29,794 bases of DNA. Origin: JAIEPT01 sp038217425 (lineage in GTDB: Bacteria > Planctomycetota > Planctomycetia > Gemmatales > Gemmataceae). Each line of letters opens with the position of its first letter. Position 1 is the stretch's first letter. The stretch spans positions 1 to 29,794 of the forward strand of contig JBBQPM010000077.1 of the NCBI GenBank assembly GCA_038217425.1. The letters are read 5' to 3'. Below the pieces are notes generated by a model, which worked only from the letters and a program-made list of their open reading frames with translations, was not told where the DNA came from and searched no databases. This document shows positions 1 to 9,300 of this stretch, one piece after another. The position numbers and the translations under genes were made by a program.

Positions 1-732
1 CGCATCTACGACATCGTCTTCGACTACGAAAACCTGCTCGGCACCGATAGCTTCTACCGCACCCTGTGCCGAAGCGAACCGTTCCAAAAGACCTTCGGCA
101 CCGCCGAGTTTCACAATCTTGTGGGCAAATACCTCGCCGCCCAGGAAGACGAAGCAAAGGCGAAGCATCGCTGTCTCTTGGCGGCCGCGTACCGGTGCGG
201 CGTGCCGATCTTCACGTCCTCGCCGGGCGACAGCTCGATCGGCATGAACCTCGCGGCCCTGCAGCTCGAGGGCTCGAAGCTGAGCATCGATCCGCTGCGC
301 GATGTGAATCAATCCGCCGCCATCGTGTATGAAGCGAAGAAGACCGGAGCGAGCGGCGCCTTCATCCTCGGCGGCGGTTCGCCCAAGAATTTCTTGTTGC
401 AGACGGAGCCGCAGATTCAGGAAGTCCTGGGGCTCGAGGAAGCCGGGCACGATTACTTCCTACAAGTGACCGACGCCCGCCCCGACACCGGCGGCCTGAG
501 CGGCGCCACCCCCGGCGAAGCCATGACCTGGGGCAAAGTCGATCCCGAACAGCTCCCCAACTCCATCATCTGCTACCTCGACACGACAGTGTTCCTGCCG
601 CTGATGACGGTTTATGCCCTCGCCAATCACAAGCCGCGCCCGCTGCGCCGGATCATGGATCGCCTGGACGAACTGACGAGTGAGTTGGAAACGACGTACC
701 TCGCCAACCAAAAGAAGAAACGCCGAACGTAA
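1..732 (+). CDS. Deoxyhypusine synthase-like (homospermidine biosynthesis) protein, 5' end missing
   Basis: The frame is open from base 1, so about 243 C-terminal residues are present and the start lies outside the window. The fold family is deoxyhypusine synthase, an NAD-dependent enzyme that transfers an aminobutyl group from a polyamine. Seen here are the glycine-rich SSPGDSSIG stretch near 210-240, GAFILGGGSPKNF near 355-390, and the EAMTWGKV segment, whose lysine (codon 535-537) aligns with the catalytic lysine of deoxyhypusine synthases. Bacteria lack eIF5A, and bacterial members of this family are generally linked to homospermidine or related polyamine synthesis, so that role is inferred. 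The C-terminus ends in a basic KKKRRT tail. An inverted repeat begins nine bases after the stop. Family assignment is confident; the exact polyamine substrate is not. Confidence 0.88.
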   Translation, partial: RIYDIVFDYENLLGTDSFYRTLCRSEPFQKTFGTAEFHNLVGKYLAAQEDEAKAKHRCLLAAAYRCGVPIFTSSPGDSSIGMNLAALQLEGSKLSIDPLRDVNQSAAIVYEAKKTGASGAFILGGGSPKNFLLQTEPQIQEVLGLEEAGHDYFLQVTDARPDTGGLSGATPGEAMTWGKVDPEQLPNSIICYLDTTVFLPLMTVYALANHKPRPLRRIMDRLDELTSELETTYLANQKKKRRT

Positions 733-740
733 CCCGCCAT

Positions 741-890
741 TCTCGTTCCCGGGCTCTGCCCGGGAACGCACTGCCCAGAGGCTCTGCCTCGTTTTCAATC
801 ACCGGCGACAAGGACATTGTTTGCAATGATCCTGGCGCCGAGGCAGAGCCTCGCGTACAGTGCGTTCCCGGGCAGAGCCCGGGAACGAGA
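741..890. repeat. REPIN-like nested inverted repeat, family A
   Basis: Two 33-base arms (741-773 and 858-890) are perfect reverse complements. A second, inner pair (about 778-791 and 839-852, core gaggcagagcctc) also pairs. Each outer arm is itself palindromic around cccgggctctgcccggg, so the region can fold as two hairpins or one long cruciform. It occupies most of the gap between the polyamine gene and the SGNH hydrolase. Both genes read rightward, so it may work as a terminator or RNA stabiliser; that role is inferred. Confidence 0.85.
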
Positions 891-936
891 GCTTTCATGC
901 TGTTCTCGCCCTCACCTTCCTCCCTGGAGCATTCCC

Positions 937-2247
937 ATGCGACGCTTGTCTCTTCTCCTCGCTCTCCTCGCCAGTCCGGCGTGGGCGCAATCCACATTTC
1001 CCCTCAAAGACGGCGACGTCTGGGTGATGGCCGGCGATAGCATTACCGCCCAACACCAGCATTCCAACTACTTCGAGGCCTACTGCTACGCCCGCTTCCC
1101 GAATATGAAGTTCGCGTTCCGCAATTCCGGCGTCGGCGGACACACGATCCCGTCCACGCTCGCCCGCTTCGATTACGACATCGCCGCGTGGAAGCCGACC
1201 GTCGTCTCCGTCGAACTCGGCATGAATGACAAGGGGGGCACCGAAACCGCGAAGTTCATCGCCAACATGAAGGTCATGGTCGACCGCATCCGCGCGACCG
1301 GCGCCCGGCCCGTCATCCTCGCCCCCAGCCCGGTCAACAACGGCGACACCATGGCCAAGCTCGGCGGCAACCAACGCCTGCATGAGTACTCAGTCGCTCT
1401 CAAAGAGTTCTGCGCCGCGGAGAAGATTCCTTACGGCGACCAGTTCCACGCCCTTCTCGACGTCTGGGGCAAGAACAAGCCGAATGAAAACCTGCTCACG
1501 CTCCTGGGCCAGATCAAGGGAGCCGCCGGCAATAAGAGCCTCGCGGGCGCCGAGCATCTGCAAGCGTTCCTGGCAGTCCACGAAAAGTCGAGCAAGGATC
1601 TCGTCACCATGATGGGCGATCCGGTCCATCCCGGTCAAACGGGCCAACTCATGATGGCCGCGGCGCTGCTCAAGCAGCTCGGCGCTCCCGGTCAGGTCAG
1701 CTCCGCGACCCTCGGCAAAAAGGGCGCCGACGGCGTCGACTGCAAGCTCACGAATGTCAAGGTCGAATCGAACTCGGTCAGCTTCGATCGCCTCGACGCC
1801 TGCTCCGCGTTCCCGATTCCCGAAGAAGCTCGCCGCGTCCTGGCGCTCGATCCGACGATTCTCGAGATGAGCCAGTATCTGCTCACGGTGACGGATCTGC
1901 AAGAAGGCAACTACGATCTCAAAGTCAACGGCATCGTCCTGGGGACGCTCTCCGCTAAGGAATTGGCCAGCGGCGTCAATCTGACCGCGTTCCCGCTCGC
2001 TTCGCCTGTCAAGGGGACGAACCCGATCGCGGCCCAGGGCAAGGCGATCCTCGACGCGATCTCCGCACGGGCGACGCTCGTCGGGCAATGGCGTGGGCAG
2101 TCGAAGGTCGCCCATGATCCGGGCGCGGCGCCGAAGCTCAAGGAAGCGCTGGCCGTGGCTGCGAAGAAGATCGAGGAGGCCGACCAGCGCATCCGCGACG
2201 CGGCGGCGCCCAGGTCGTACCGCTTCGAGATCACGCCCTCCAAGTGA
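937..2247 (+). CDS. Secreted SGNH/GDSL-type hydrolase
   Basis: This predicted 436-residue protein starts at ATG 937, preceded by GGAG at 926-929 with a seven-base spacer. The start leaves a clean signal peptide (basic MRR, leucine-rich core, cleavage near AWA/Q). The longer open frame to 817 runs into the upstream inverted repeat and is rejected. SGNH blocks are visible: GDSIT with nucleophile Ser35, the glycine of NSGVGGHT, the asparagine of GMND, and DPVHPG with Asp228 and His231. SGNH enzymes hydrolyse esters, often acetyl groups on glycans; the substrate is unknown here. The C-terminal 180 residues form an extra region seen in planctomycete members, with a helical, lysine- and glutamate-rich end. 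It probably acts in the periplasm or outside the cell. Confidence 0.9.
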   Translation: MRRLSLLLALLASPAWAQSTFPLKDGDVWVMAGDSITAQHQHSNYFEAYCYARFPNMKFAFRNSGVGGHTIPSTLARFDYDIAAWKPTVVSVELGMNDKGGTETAKFIANMKVMVDRIRATGARPVILAPSPVNNGDTMAKLGGNQRLHEYSVALKEFCAAEKIPYGDQFHALLDVWGKNKPNENLLTLLGQIKGAAGNKSLAGAEHLQAFLAVHEKSSKDLVTMMGDPVHPGQTGQLMMAAALLKQLGAPGQVSSATLGKKGADGVDCKLTNVKVESNSVSFDRLDACSAFPIPEEARRVLALDPTILEMSQYLLTVTDLQEGNYDLKVNGIVLGTLSAKELASGVNLTAFPLASPVKGTNPIAAQGKAILDAISARATLVGQWRGQSKVAHDPGAAPKLKEALAVAAKKIEEADQRIRDAAAPRSYRFEITPSK

Positions 2248-2281
2248 GCCCTTTGCTTTTCCGCCGGCAGCGAACTACACT

Positions 2282-2297
2282 TGCGAAACGTTTCGCA
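2282..2297. promoter_or_regulatory. 16-base palindrome, LacI-type operator candidate
   Basis: The perfect palindrome tgcgaaacgtttcgca lies directly before the Shine-Dalgarno of the zinc-ribbon gene (GGAG 2299-2302). Its central aaacgttt resembles operators of the LacI/PurR regulator family. It sits in a 61-base gap after the SGNH gene. Binding is inferred only from symmetry and position. Confidence 0.4.
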
Positions 2298-2308
2298 TGG
2301 AGTAGCTC

Positions 2309-3151
2309 ATGCTGGCGGTCTACTGTCCTCATTGCGGCGCCTCGATCCGGATGGACGATCAGGGCCGACTCCCTCCCTGGTGTTCCAAGTGTGGCCGAAC
2401 GCTGCGTGCGGAGGACATGCTGGGAGCCCTGGAACCCCGGCGCGACCTTTCTTCTCCCATTTCCCAATACCCCGCCGAACCGCCGAGACGATATCCGCCG
2501 GCGCCGAAACCGATCGCTCCGGGCTGCACCGCCATTCAGGCCAGGCCGGCGGAGCCGGCGCGCGATGCCATCCAGTCGGGCCGAACCCCGCGCGCAGCGG
2601 CGCCCACGGTCGACGTTCCTGACATTGCGCTCGCGCCGCTGCCGTTCTGGAACGCCCGTGCGCTCGGGAAGAACCAGGGCAACCTGTATCGCATCTACCT
2701 CACCGAAAACGAGCTGCTTTTCATCGAGATGCAAGGCTCCAGGGATAATAGCAAGCAAGTGGCGCGCATGACCGGGTTCGCGCTCGGCGGACTCTTCGGC
2801 GCCGCCCTGGCGTCGCTGGTCGTCGACGGCGGCGCTCCCGCCCATGTCGCCGGCGTCGGCGAACTGCTGCACAACGCCGACGAGGAAACCCTCCGCCTGT
2901 ACGCCCAGCGCGAACCCAATTGCCGATGTCGCCTGCTGGACGGCTACCACCGCATCCGCGTGGCTCCGAGATCAACCTGGTACCGCTGGTTCGGCGGCGT
3001 CGAACACGAAGCCGTCTTCACCCTCTGGCATACGCAGTACGGCAAAGAAGCCTGGGCGCTCGTCGGCTACATGGACGTCCGCAAGGCGCTCGAGCACCTG
3101 ACGCAGCGCGTGCCCGACCGGCTCGAGAATCACCTCGAATGGGGCAGGTAG
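2309..3151 (+). CDS. Zinc-ribbon protein of unknown function with a possible membrane segment
   Basis: The 280-residue protein starts at ATG 2309, with GGAG six bases upstream. The N-terminus has a CPHC...CSKC zinc ribbon (Cys6, Cys9, Cys25, Cys28). Next comes a proline- and arginine-rich linker (about 45-105) and a globular C-terminal part. Residues 155-173 (GFALGGLFGAALASLVV) are small and hydrophobic and could be a membrane helix or a buried hairpin. I do not recognise the C-terminal domain. Similar zinc-ribbon-plus-linker layouts are common in planctomycete hypothetical proteins. There is no signal peptide, so the ribbon is probably cytoplasmic. An inverted repeat follows the stop within four bases. 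Confidence 0.8.
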   Translation: MLAVYCPHCGASIRMDDQGRLPPWCSKCGRTLRAEDMLGALEPRRDLSSPISQYPAEPPRRYPPAPKPIAPGCTAIQARPAEPARDAIQSGRTPRAAAPTVDVPDIALAPLPFWNARALGKNQGNLYRIYLTENELLFIEMQGSRDNSKQVARMTGFALGGLFGAALASLVVDGGAPAHVAGVGELLHNADEETLRLYAQREPNCRCRLLDGYHRIRVAPRSTWYRWFGGVEHEAVFTLWHTQYGKEAWALVGYMDVRKALEHLTQRVPDRLENHLEWGR

Positions 3152-3154
3152 CCG

Positions 3155-3238
3155 GCGAAAGCCCAGGGAAGGCTATCCCTGGGGAACCCTGCGACAACAA
3201 CATCTTTTCCCAGGGATAGCCATCCCTGGGCTTTCCGC
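3155..3238. repeat. REPIN-like nested inverted repeat, family B (copy 1)
   Basis: Arms 3155-3184 and 3209-3238 are imperfect reverse complements, and each is built around a palindrome of the cccaggga...tccctggg type. The element lies immediately after the zinc-ribbon stop codon and before the giant surface-protein gene. A decayed relative lies at 13216-13281. Transcript-end formation is a plausible role. Confidence 0.8.
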
Positions 3239-3309
3239 AAAATCCATCCGACTTGCTCCCCAAAAAAAAGCTATAGTTGCGCGGACTTTATGAATCTTGA
3301 GGGTTGGCC

Positions 3310-6300
3310 GTGAATTCCGTCGGGCCCGATCGCCGCTGCCGCCGAGCGCTCTTGCGAACGCGCAGCCGACGCGTTTCTGGACGCCCCGTCGGACTCGCCT
3401 GCGAAGAACTCGGCGCCCGCGTGCTGCCCACGGTCAGTCCCTGGAGCGTGCCGTACGACGTTACGCCCGCTCTGGTCGCCGACACGCGGCACGAGATCCT
3501 GTTCGTCGATTCCACGGTCGACAATCTCGAGCAACTCCTGAGTCAGTTGCCGGAAGGGACGCTCTACGAAACATTCGTGATCGGGCCCAATCAAGACGGC
3601 ATGCAAATCATCAGCGACGTCCTCGCACGGCACACGGGCATCGATGCCGTCCACATCGTCTCGCACGGCTCGGCAGGCGCATTGCAGCTGGGCTCGGCCC
3701 GGCTCGATTCCGGGTCGATCAAGTGTTACGAGCAACAGATCTTTCGCTGGGGACAGGCGCTCGCCGACCATGGCGACCTCCTGTTTTACGGCTGCAATCT
3801 GGCGCAGACGCAGGACGGGCAAGACCTGCTGACGCAGATCCAGCAATGGACCGGCGCCGACGTCGCCGGCAGCACGGATGTCACGGACGCGTCGGACTGG
3901 GAGCTGGAGTTTCAAATCGGCGCCGTCGAAACCGCGACTCCGTTCGCGGCGAGCGGTTGGCAGGGTCAGCTGCTCACGTATACGGTGGTCAACGCCAACG
4001 ACGCGGGCGCGGGTTCGCTGCGTTGGGCGATTGACAATGCCAACATGAACGCCGGGCAGGACACGATTCACTTCAATATCGCCGGGGCCGGGCCGCACAC
4101 GATTTTCGTAAACTCGAGCTGGCCCGCGATCACCGACGCCTTGATTATCGACGCGACGACGCAGCCGGGCTATGTCGCCGGCGCGCCGACGATCATTGTC
4201 GACGGCAGCTCGGCGGGATCGGGCAAGAGCGGTTTCACCATTCAGGCGAACGACACGTTCGTTGCGGGCATCCGCATTCAAGGCTTTTCACAGGACGGCA
4301 TTCGCGTCGAGAATGCCGACAACCTCACGCTGACCGCCAACGTCATCGTCAGTAACGGCGGCTCGGGCGTTTTCATCGACCAGTTCAGCGAGGGAGTCGT
4401 CATCTCGCAGAACTCGATCTTCGGCAACGGCCGACTCGGCATCGACCTCCAACCCGCCGGCGCCGGCGACCCCGCGAACGGCGTCAGCGCCAACGACTTC
4501 GGCGACGGCGACGGCGGCGGCAACTCGGTCAAAAACTTCCCCGTTCTCACCAGCGCCGCCACCAATTCCGCCGGCCAAATCGACATCGCCGGTACCTACA
4601 ACAGCCTCGCCCTGTCCCGTACCTATCGCCTGGAGTTCTTCGCCAGCGCCACGGCCGATCCCTCGGGGTTCGGCGAAGGCCAGCGTTACCTCGGGTTCCT
4701 GGACATCACCACCGACGGCTCCGGCAATGCGTCGTTCTCCGTCACGTTGGCCGCTACCGTCCTGGCGGGGGAATCGATCTCGGCGACCTCGACCGATCTC
4801 ACGCTCAACTCGACGTCGGAGTTGAGCGCCGTCGTCGTCGCCGTCGGCCATGCGCCGGTGCTCGATCCTTCGCGCAGCCCAGCCCTGGGCGCCGTGAACG
4901 AGGACGCCGGGGCGCCGGTCGGCGCGGTCGGCACGCTCGTTTCGCAGCTCGTGGACTTCGCGACGCCAGCCGGACAGGTCGACAACGTCGTCGACGTCGA
5001 CGGAGGCGCGCTCCTGGGCATCGCCGTCACCGCGGCCGACGCCGGCGGCTCGTGGTGGTACTCGCTCAACAACGGCGCCAACTGGTTCGCCCTCGGCGCC
5101 GTCGCCGACGACAACGCCCGGCTCCTCGCCGCCAGTGCCGGCGTTCGCGTCGCCTTTCAGCCCCCTCCCAACTTCAGCGGGACCCTGCCGAGCGCCCTCA
5201 CCTTCCGTGCCTGGGACCGAACGACCGGCAACAACGGCGGTTTCTCAGACACGACGAGCAACGGCGGCAATACCGCGTTCTCCAGCGACACCGACGTCGC
5301 CAGCCTGGTCGTGAATGCTGTCAACGACGCACCGACCGCGACCATCACGCCGGCAAGTTACGCCGCCACCGAACAAGTGGCCCTGACGCTGCACGGCACC
5401 GGCCTGTCGATCGGCGATATCGATGCCGGCGGCAGCAACGTGCAGGCGACTCTCAGTGTTGGCTCCGGAATCTTGAACGCATCCGCAGGGACCACGGGCG
5501 TCGTCATCGTCGGTTCCGGGACCAGCAGCGTCACGCTCACCGGAACCGTCGCCCAGATCAACGACCTCCTCGCCGGCAACCTCGGCGGCACGCTTAGTTT
5601 CCTGCACAGCAGCGACGCGCCCCCCGCCAGCACCGTCCTCACCCTCGCCGTCAACGACCTCGGCAACACCGGCGCCGGCGGCGCTCTCACCGCCTCCGAC
5701 ACCGCCACCATCAACATCACGGCGACCAACGACGCCCCTACCGCGACTATCACCCCCGCAAGTTACGCCGCCACCGAACAGGTCGCCCTGACCCTGCACG
5801 GTACCGGGATCTCGATCGCCGACCCCGACGCCGGCAGCAACAACGTCCAGGCGACCGTCAGCGTCGTCTCCGGCACCCTCAACGCCAGCGCGGGAACCAC
5901 CGGCGTCGGCATCGTCGGCTCCGGCACGAACAGCATCACGCTCACCGGCACGCTGGCGCAGATTAACAACCTCCTCGCGGGCAACCTCGGCGGCACGCTC
6001 ACGTATCTCATTAACTCGAACACGCCCCCCGCCAGCGACACCCTCACCCTGGCGATCGACGACCTCGGCAACACTGGCGCCGGCGGCGCACTCACCGCCT
6101 CCGACTCTGCGGCCATCAACATCACCGCGACCAACGACGCCCCGACCGCGACCATCACCCCCGCAAGTTACGCCGCCACCGAACAGGTCGCCCTCACCCT
6201 GCACGGCACCGGCCTGTCAATCGGCGATGTCGATGCCGGCAATAACAATGTCCAGGCCACCGTCAGCGTCGGCTCCGGAGTCTTGAGCGCATCCGCAGGA

Positions 6301-9300
6301 ACCACGGGCGTCAGCGTCATCGGTTCCGGGACCAGCAGCGTCACGCTCACCGGAACCGTTGCCCAGATCAACGACCTCCTCGCCGGCAACCTCGGCGGCA
6401 CACTCAGCTTCCTGCACAGCAACGACGCGCCCCCCGCCAGCACCGTCCTCACCCTAGCCGTCAACGACCTCGGCAACACCGGCGCTGGCGGCGCTCTCAC
6501 CGCCTCGGATACCGCCACCATCAACATCGCGGCGACCAACGACGCTCCGACCGCGACCATCACTCCCGCGAGTTACGTCGCCACCGAACAGGTCGCTTTG
6601 ACCCTGCACGGTACCGGGATCTCGATCGCCGACCCCGATGCCGGCGGCAACAACGTCCAGGCCACCGTCAGCGTCGTCTCCGGCACCCTCAACGCCAGCG
6701 CGGGAACCACCGGCGTCGGCATCGTCGGTTCCGGCACGAACAGCATCACGCTCACCGGCACGCTGACGCAGATTAACAACCTCCTCGCCGGCAATCTCGG
6801 CGGCACGCTGTCGTATGTCATCAACTCGAACACGCCCCCCGCCAGCGACACCCTCACCCTCGTGGTCGACGACCTCGGCAACACCGGCGGCGGCGCCCTC
6901 ACCGCCTCCGACTCGGCGGCCATCAACATCACCGCGACCAACGACGCCCCAACCGCGACCATCACCCCCGCAAGTTACGTCGCCACCGAACAGGTCGCCC
7001 TGACCCTGCACGGCACCGGCCTGTCAATCGGCGATGTCGATGCCGGCAATAACAATGTCCAGGCCACCGTCAGCGTCGGCTCCGGAGTCTTGAACGCATC
7101 CGCAGGAACCACCGGCGTCGTTGTCGCCGGTTCCGGGACCGGCAGCGTCACGCTCACCGGAACCGTCGCCCAGATCAACAACCTCCTCGCCGGCAACCTC
7201 GGCGGCACGCTTAGTTTTCTGCACAGCAGCGACGCGCCCCCCGCCAGCACCGTCCTCACCCTCGCCGTCAACGACCTCGGCAACACCGGCGCCGGCGGCG
7301 CTCTCACCGCCTCCGATACCGCCACCATCAACATCACGGCGATCGACGACGCGGCCGTGCTCACCCTGCCGGGGCCGCTCTCGACCCAGGACGACACGCC
7401 CGTCGCGTTCAACGTCAGCGTCAGCGATGTCGACGACAGCACGCTGCAGATCACCCTCACCGTCGCCAACGGCACGCTCACCCTCAGTCAGACCGCCGGG
7501 CTCGCATTCGCCATCGGCGACGGCACGAACGATCCGACCATGACGTTCACCGGCTCGCTCGCGGACATCAATGACGCCCTCACTGGGCTCGTCTATCGTT
7601 CCGATCTGTTTTTCGACGGCACGGAGACCGTGCAGGTCGATGTGTTTGACGGTTCGCAGACGACCAGCGGCAATGTCAGCATCGCCGTCGACGCCAGCAA
7701 CCTCGCCCCGACGCTCGCCTTGCCCGGCCCGCTCGCGGTGAGTGAAGATACGCCGATCGCGTTCACGGTGAGCGTGGGCGATCCCGACGCCGGCGGCAAT
7801 CCGCTCGAGGTCACGCTGAGCGTCACGAACGGCACGCTTTCGCTCAGTCAAACCGCGGGCCTGACGTTCGCGGTGGGCGACGGCACGGGCGATGCGGTCA
7901 TGACCTTTACGGGTTCCGTCGCCGATCTCAATGCGGCGCTCGCGGGAATGACGTACCAGGGGAATCTAAACTTCAACGGCTCCGACGCGCTTCAGGTCGC
8001 CGTCGACGACCTCGGCAACACCGGCGTGGGGGGACCGCTGACTGCGAGCGGCGCCGTCGCGATCACCGTGAGCGCCGTCAACGACGCGCCGACCCTGAGC
8101 GTCCCCGGGGCGCAATCGGTCGCCGAGGACGGCAGCCTCGCGTTCCCCGGGAACGTCCTCGCTGTCGACGACGTCGATGCCGGGTCGCTGCTGGTCACGA
8201 TCCGAACCACCAATGGCCGACTCACGCTTGGCAGCACCGCGAACCTTTTCTTCATCATTGGCGACGGCGTGAACGACTCGACCCTGGTCTTCACGGGCGC
8301 CCCCGCCGACATCAATGCCGCGCTCGACGGGCTCGTCTACGTCCCCTTCGCCGATTACTTCGGGCCCGAACTTCTCGAGATCGAAATCGACGATCAGGGC
8401 AACACCGGCGCCGGCGGCGCGCAGATCGTGAACGGCAACGTTCCCATCGCCGTCACCCCCGTCAGCGACGCGCCGGTCGGGCAGGACGACGCCTACGTTC
8501 TCGATGAAGACGGTAGCCTCGCCGTTCCCACGGCAGGCGTGCTCGCAAATGATTCCGACGTTGACGGCGACGCGCTGCAGGCCAACCTCCTCGCCGGGCC
8601 GCAACACGGCACGTTGCAGTTCAATGCGGACGGCTCGTTCGTCTACGTCCCCACGCCGCTCTTTCACGGCGTCGATTCGTTCACTTACGAAGTCGTCGAC
8701 GGCCAAAACGCGACCGGGCCGGTTACCGTCGTCCTCACCGTCAACCACGTCAATCACGCCCCCGTTCCCCAGGACGACAGCCTCGCCCTCGTCTCCGGCG
8801 CCACGATTTCGATTTCCCACGCCGATCTGCTCGCCAACGACGTCGACGTCGACGGCGATCCGCTCGTCTTGCACATCGTGCAGGGAACACAGTTCGGCAT
8901 CCTCACCGTCGGGCCCGACGGCGTGCTGACCTACCGACCCGACAACGCCTTCCTCGGCGAAGACAGCTTCCAGTACTTCCTCAGCGACGGAACGGTCGAT
9001 TCAGCCATCGTCACGGTGCGCCTGACGGTAACTCCCGCGCCGATCGTGCCCCCCGAGGGCCGACCCAACGGCGACAACTACGGCTACGTCTCTCCCGAGG
9101 GGGGCGACGAAACCGACCGCGACGCAACTGCCTCGGGCGACGAATCGGATGCCGACGACATCCTCGACCGCATTCGCGGCGGCGGCGCTTTCAGCGAAGA
9201 CGTCGCACCCGATCCGGGCGCGCCGACGCTCGTCAATGCCTTCGTGGTGAGCGCCGAACTGCCGCCTCCTCCCATGCCCCCGATCAACGACAACCCGCCG

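Noticed and set aside
3271..6204. Minus-strand frames opposite the giant surface protein, including repeated ones
   Set aside because: They repeat only because the sense gene is repetitive, and they lack starts with ribosome sites.
5323..7346. CRISPR or mobile repeat array
   Set aside because: Units are 405 bases, contiguous and in frame; they encode protein repeats and have no spacers.
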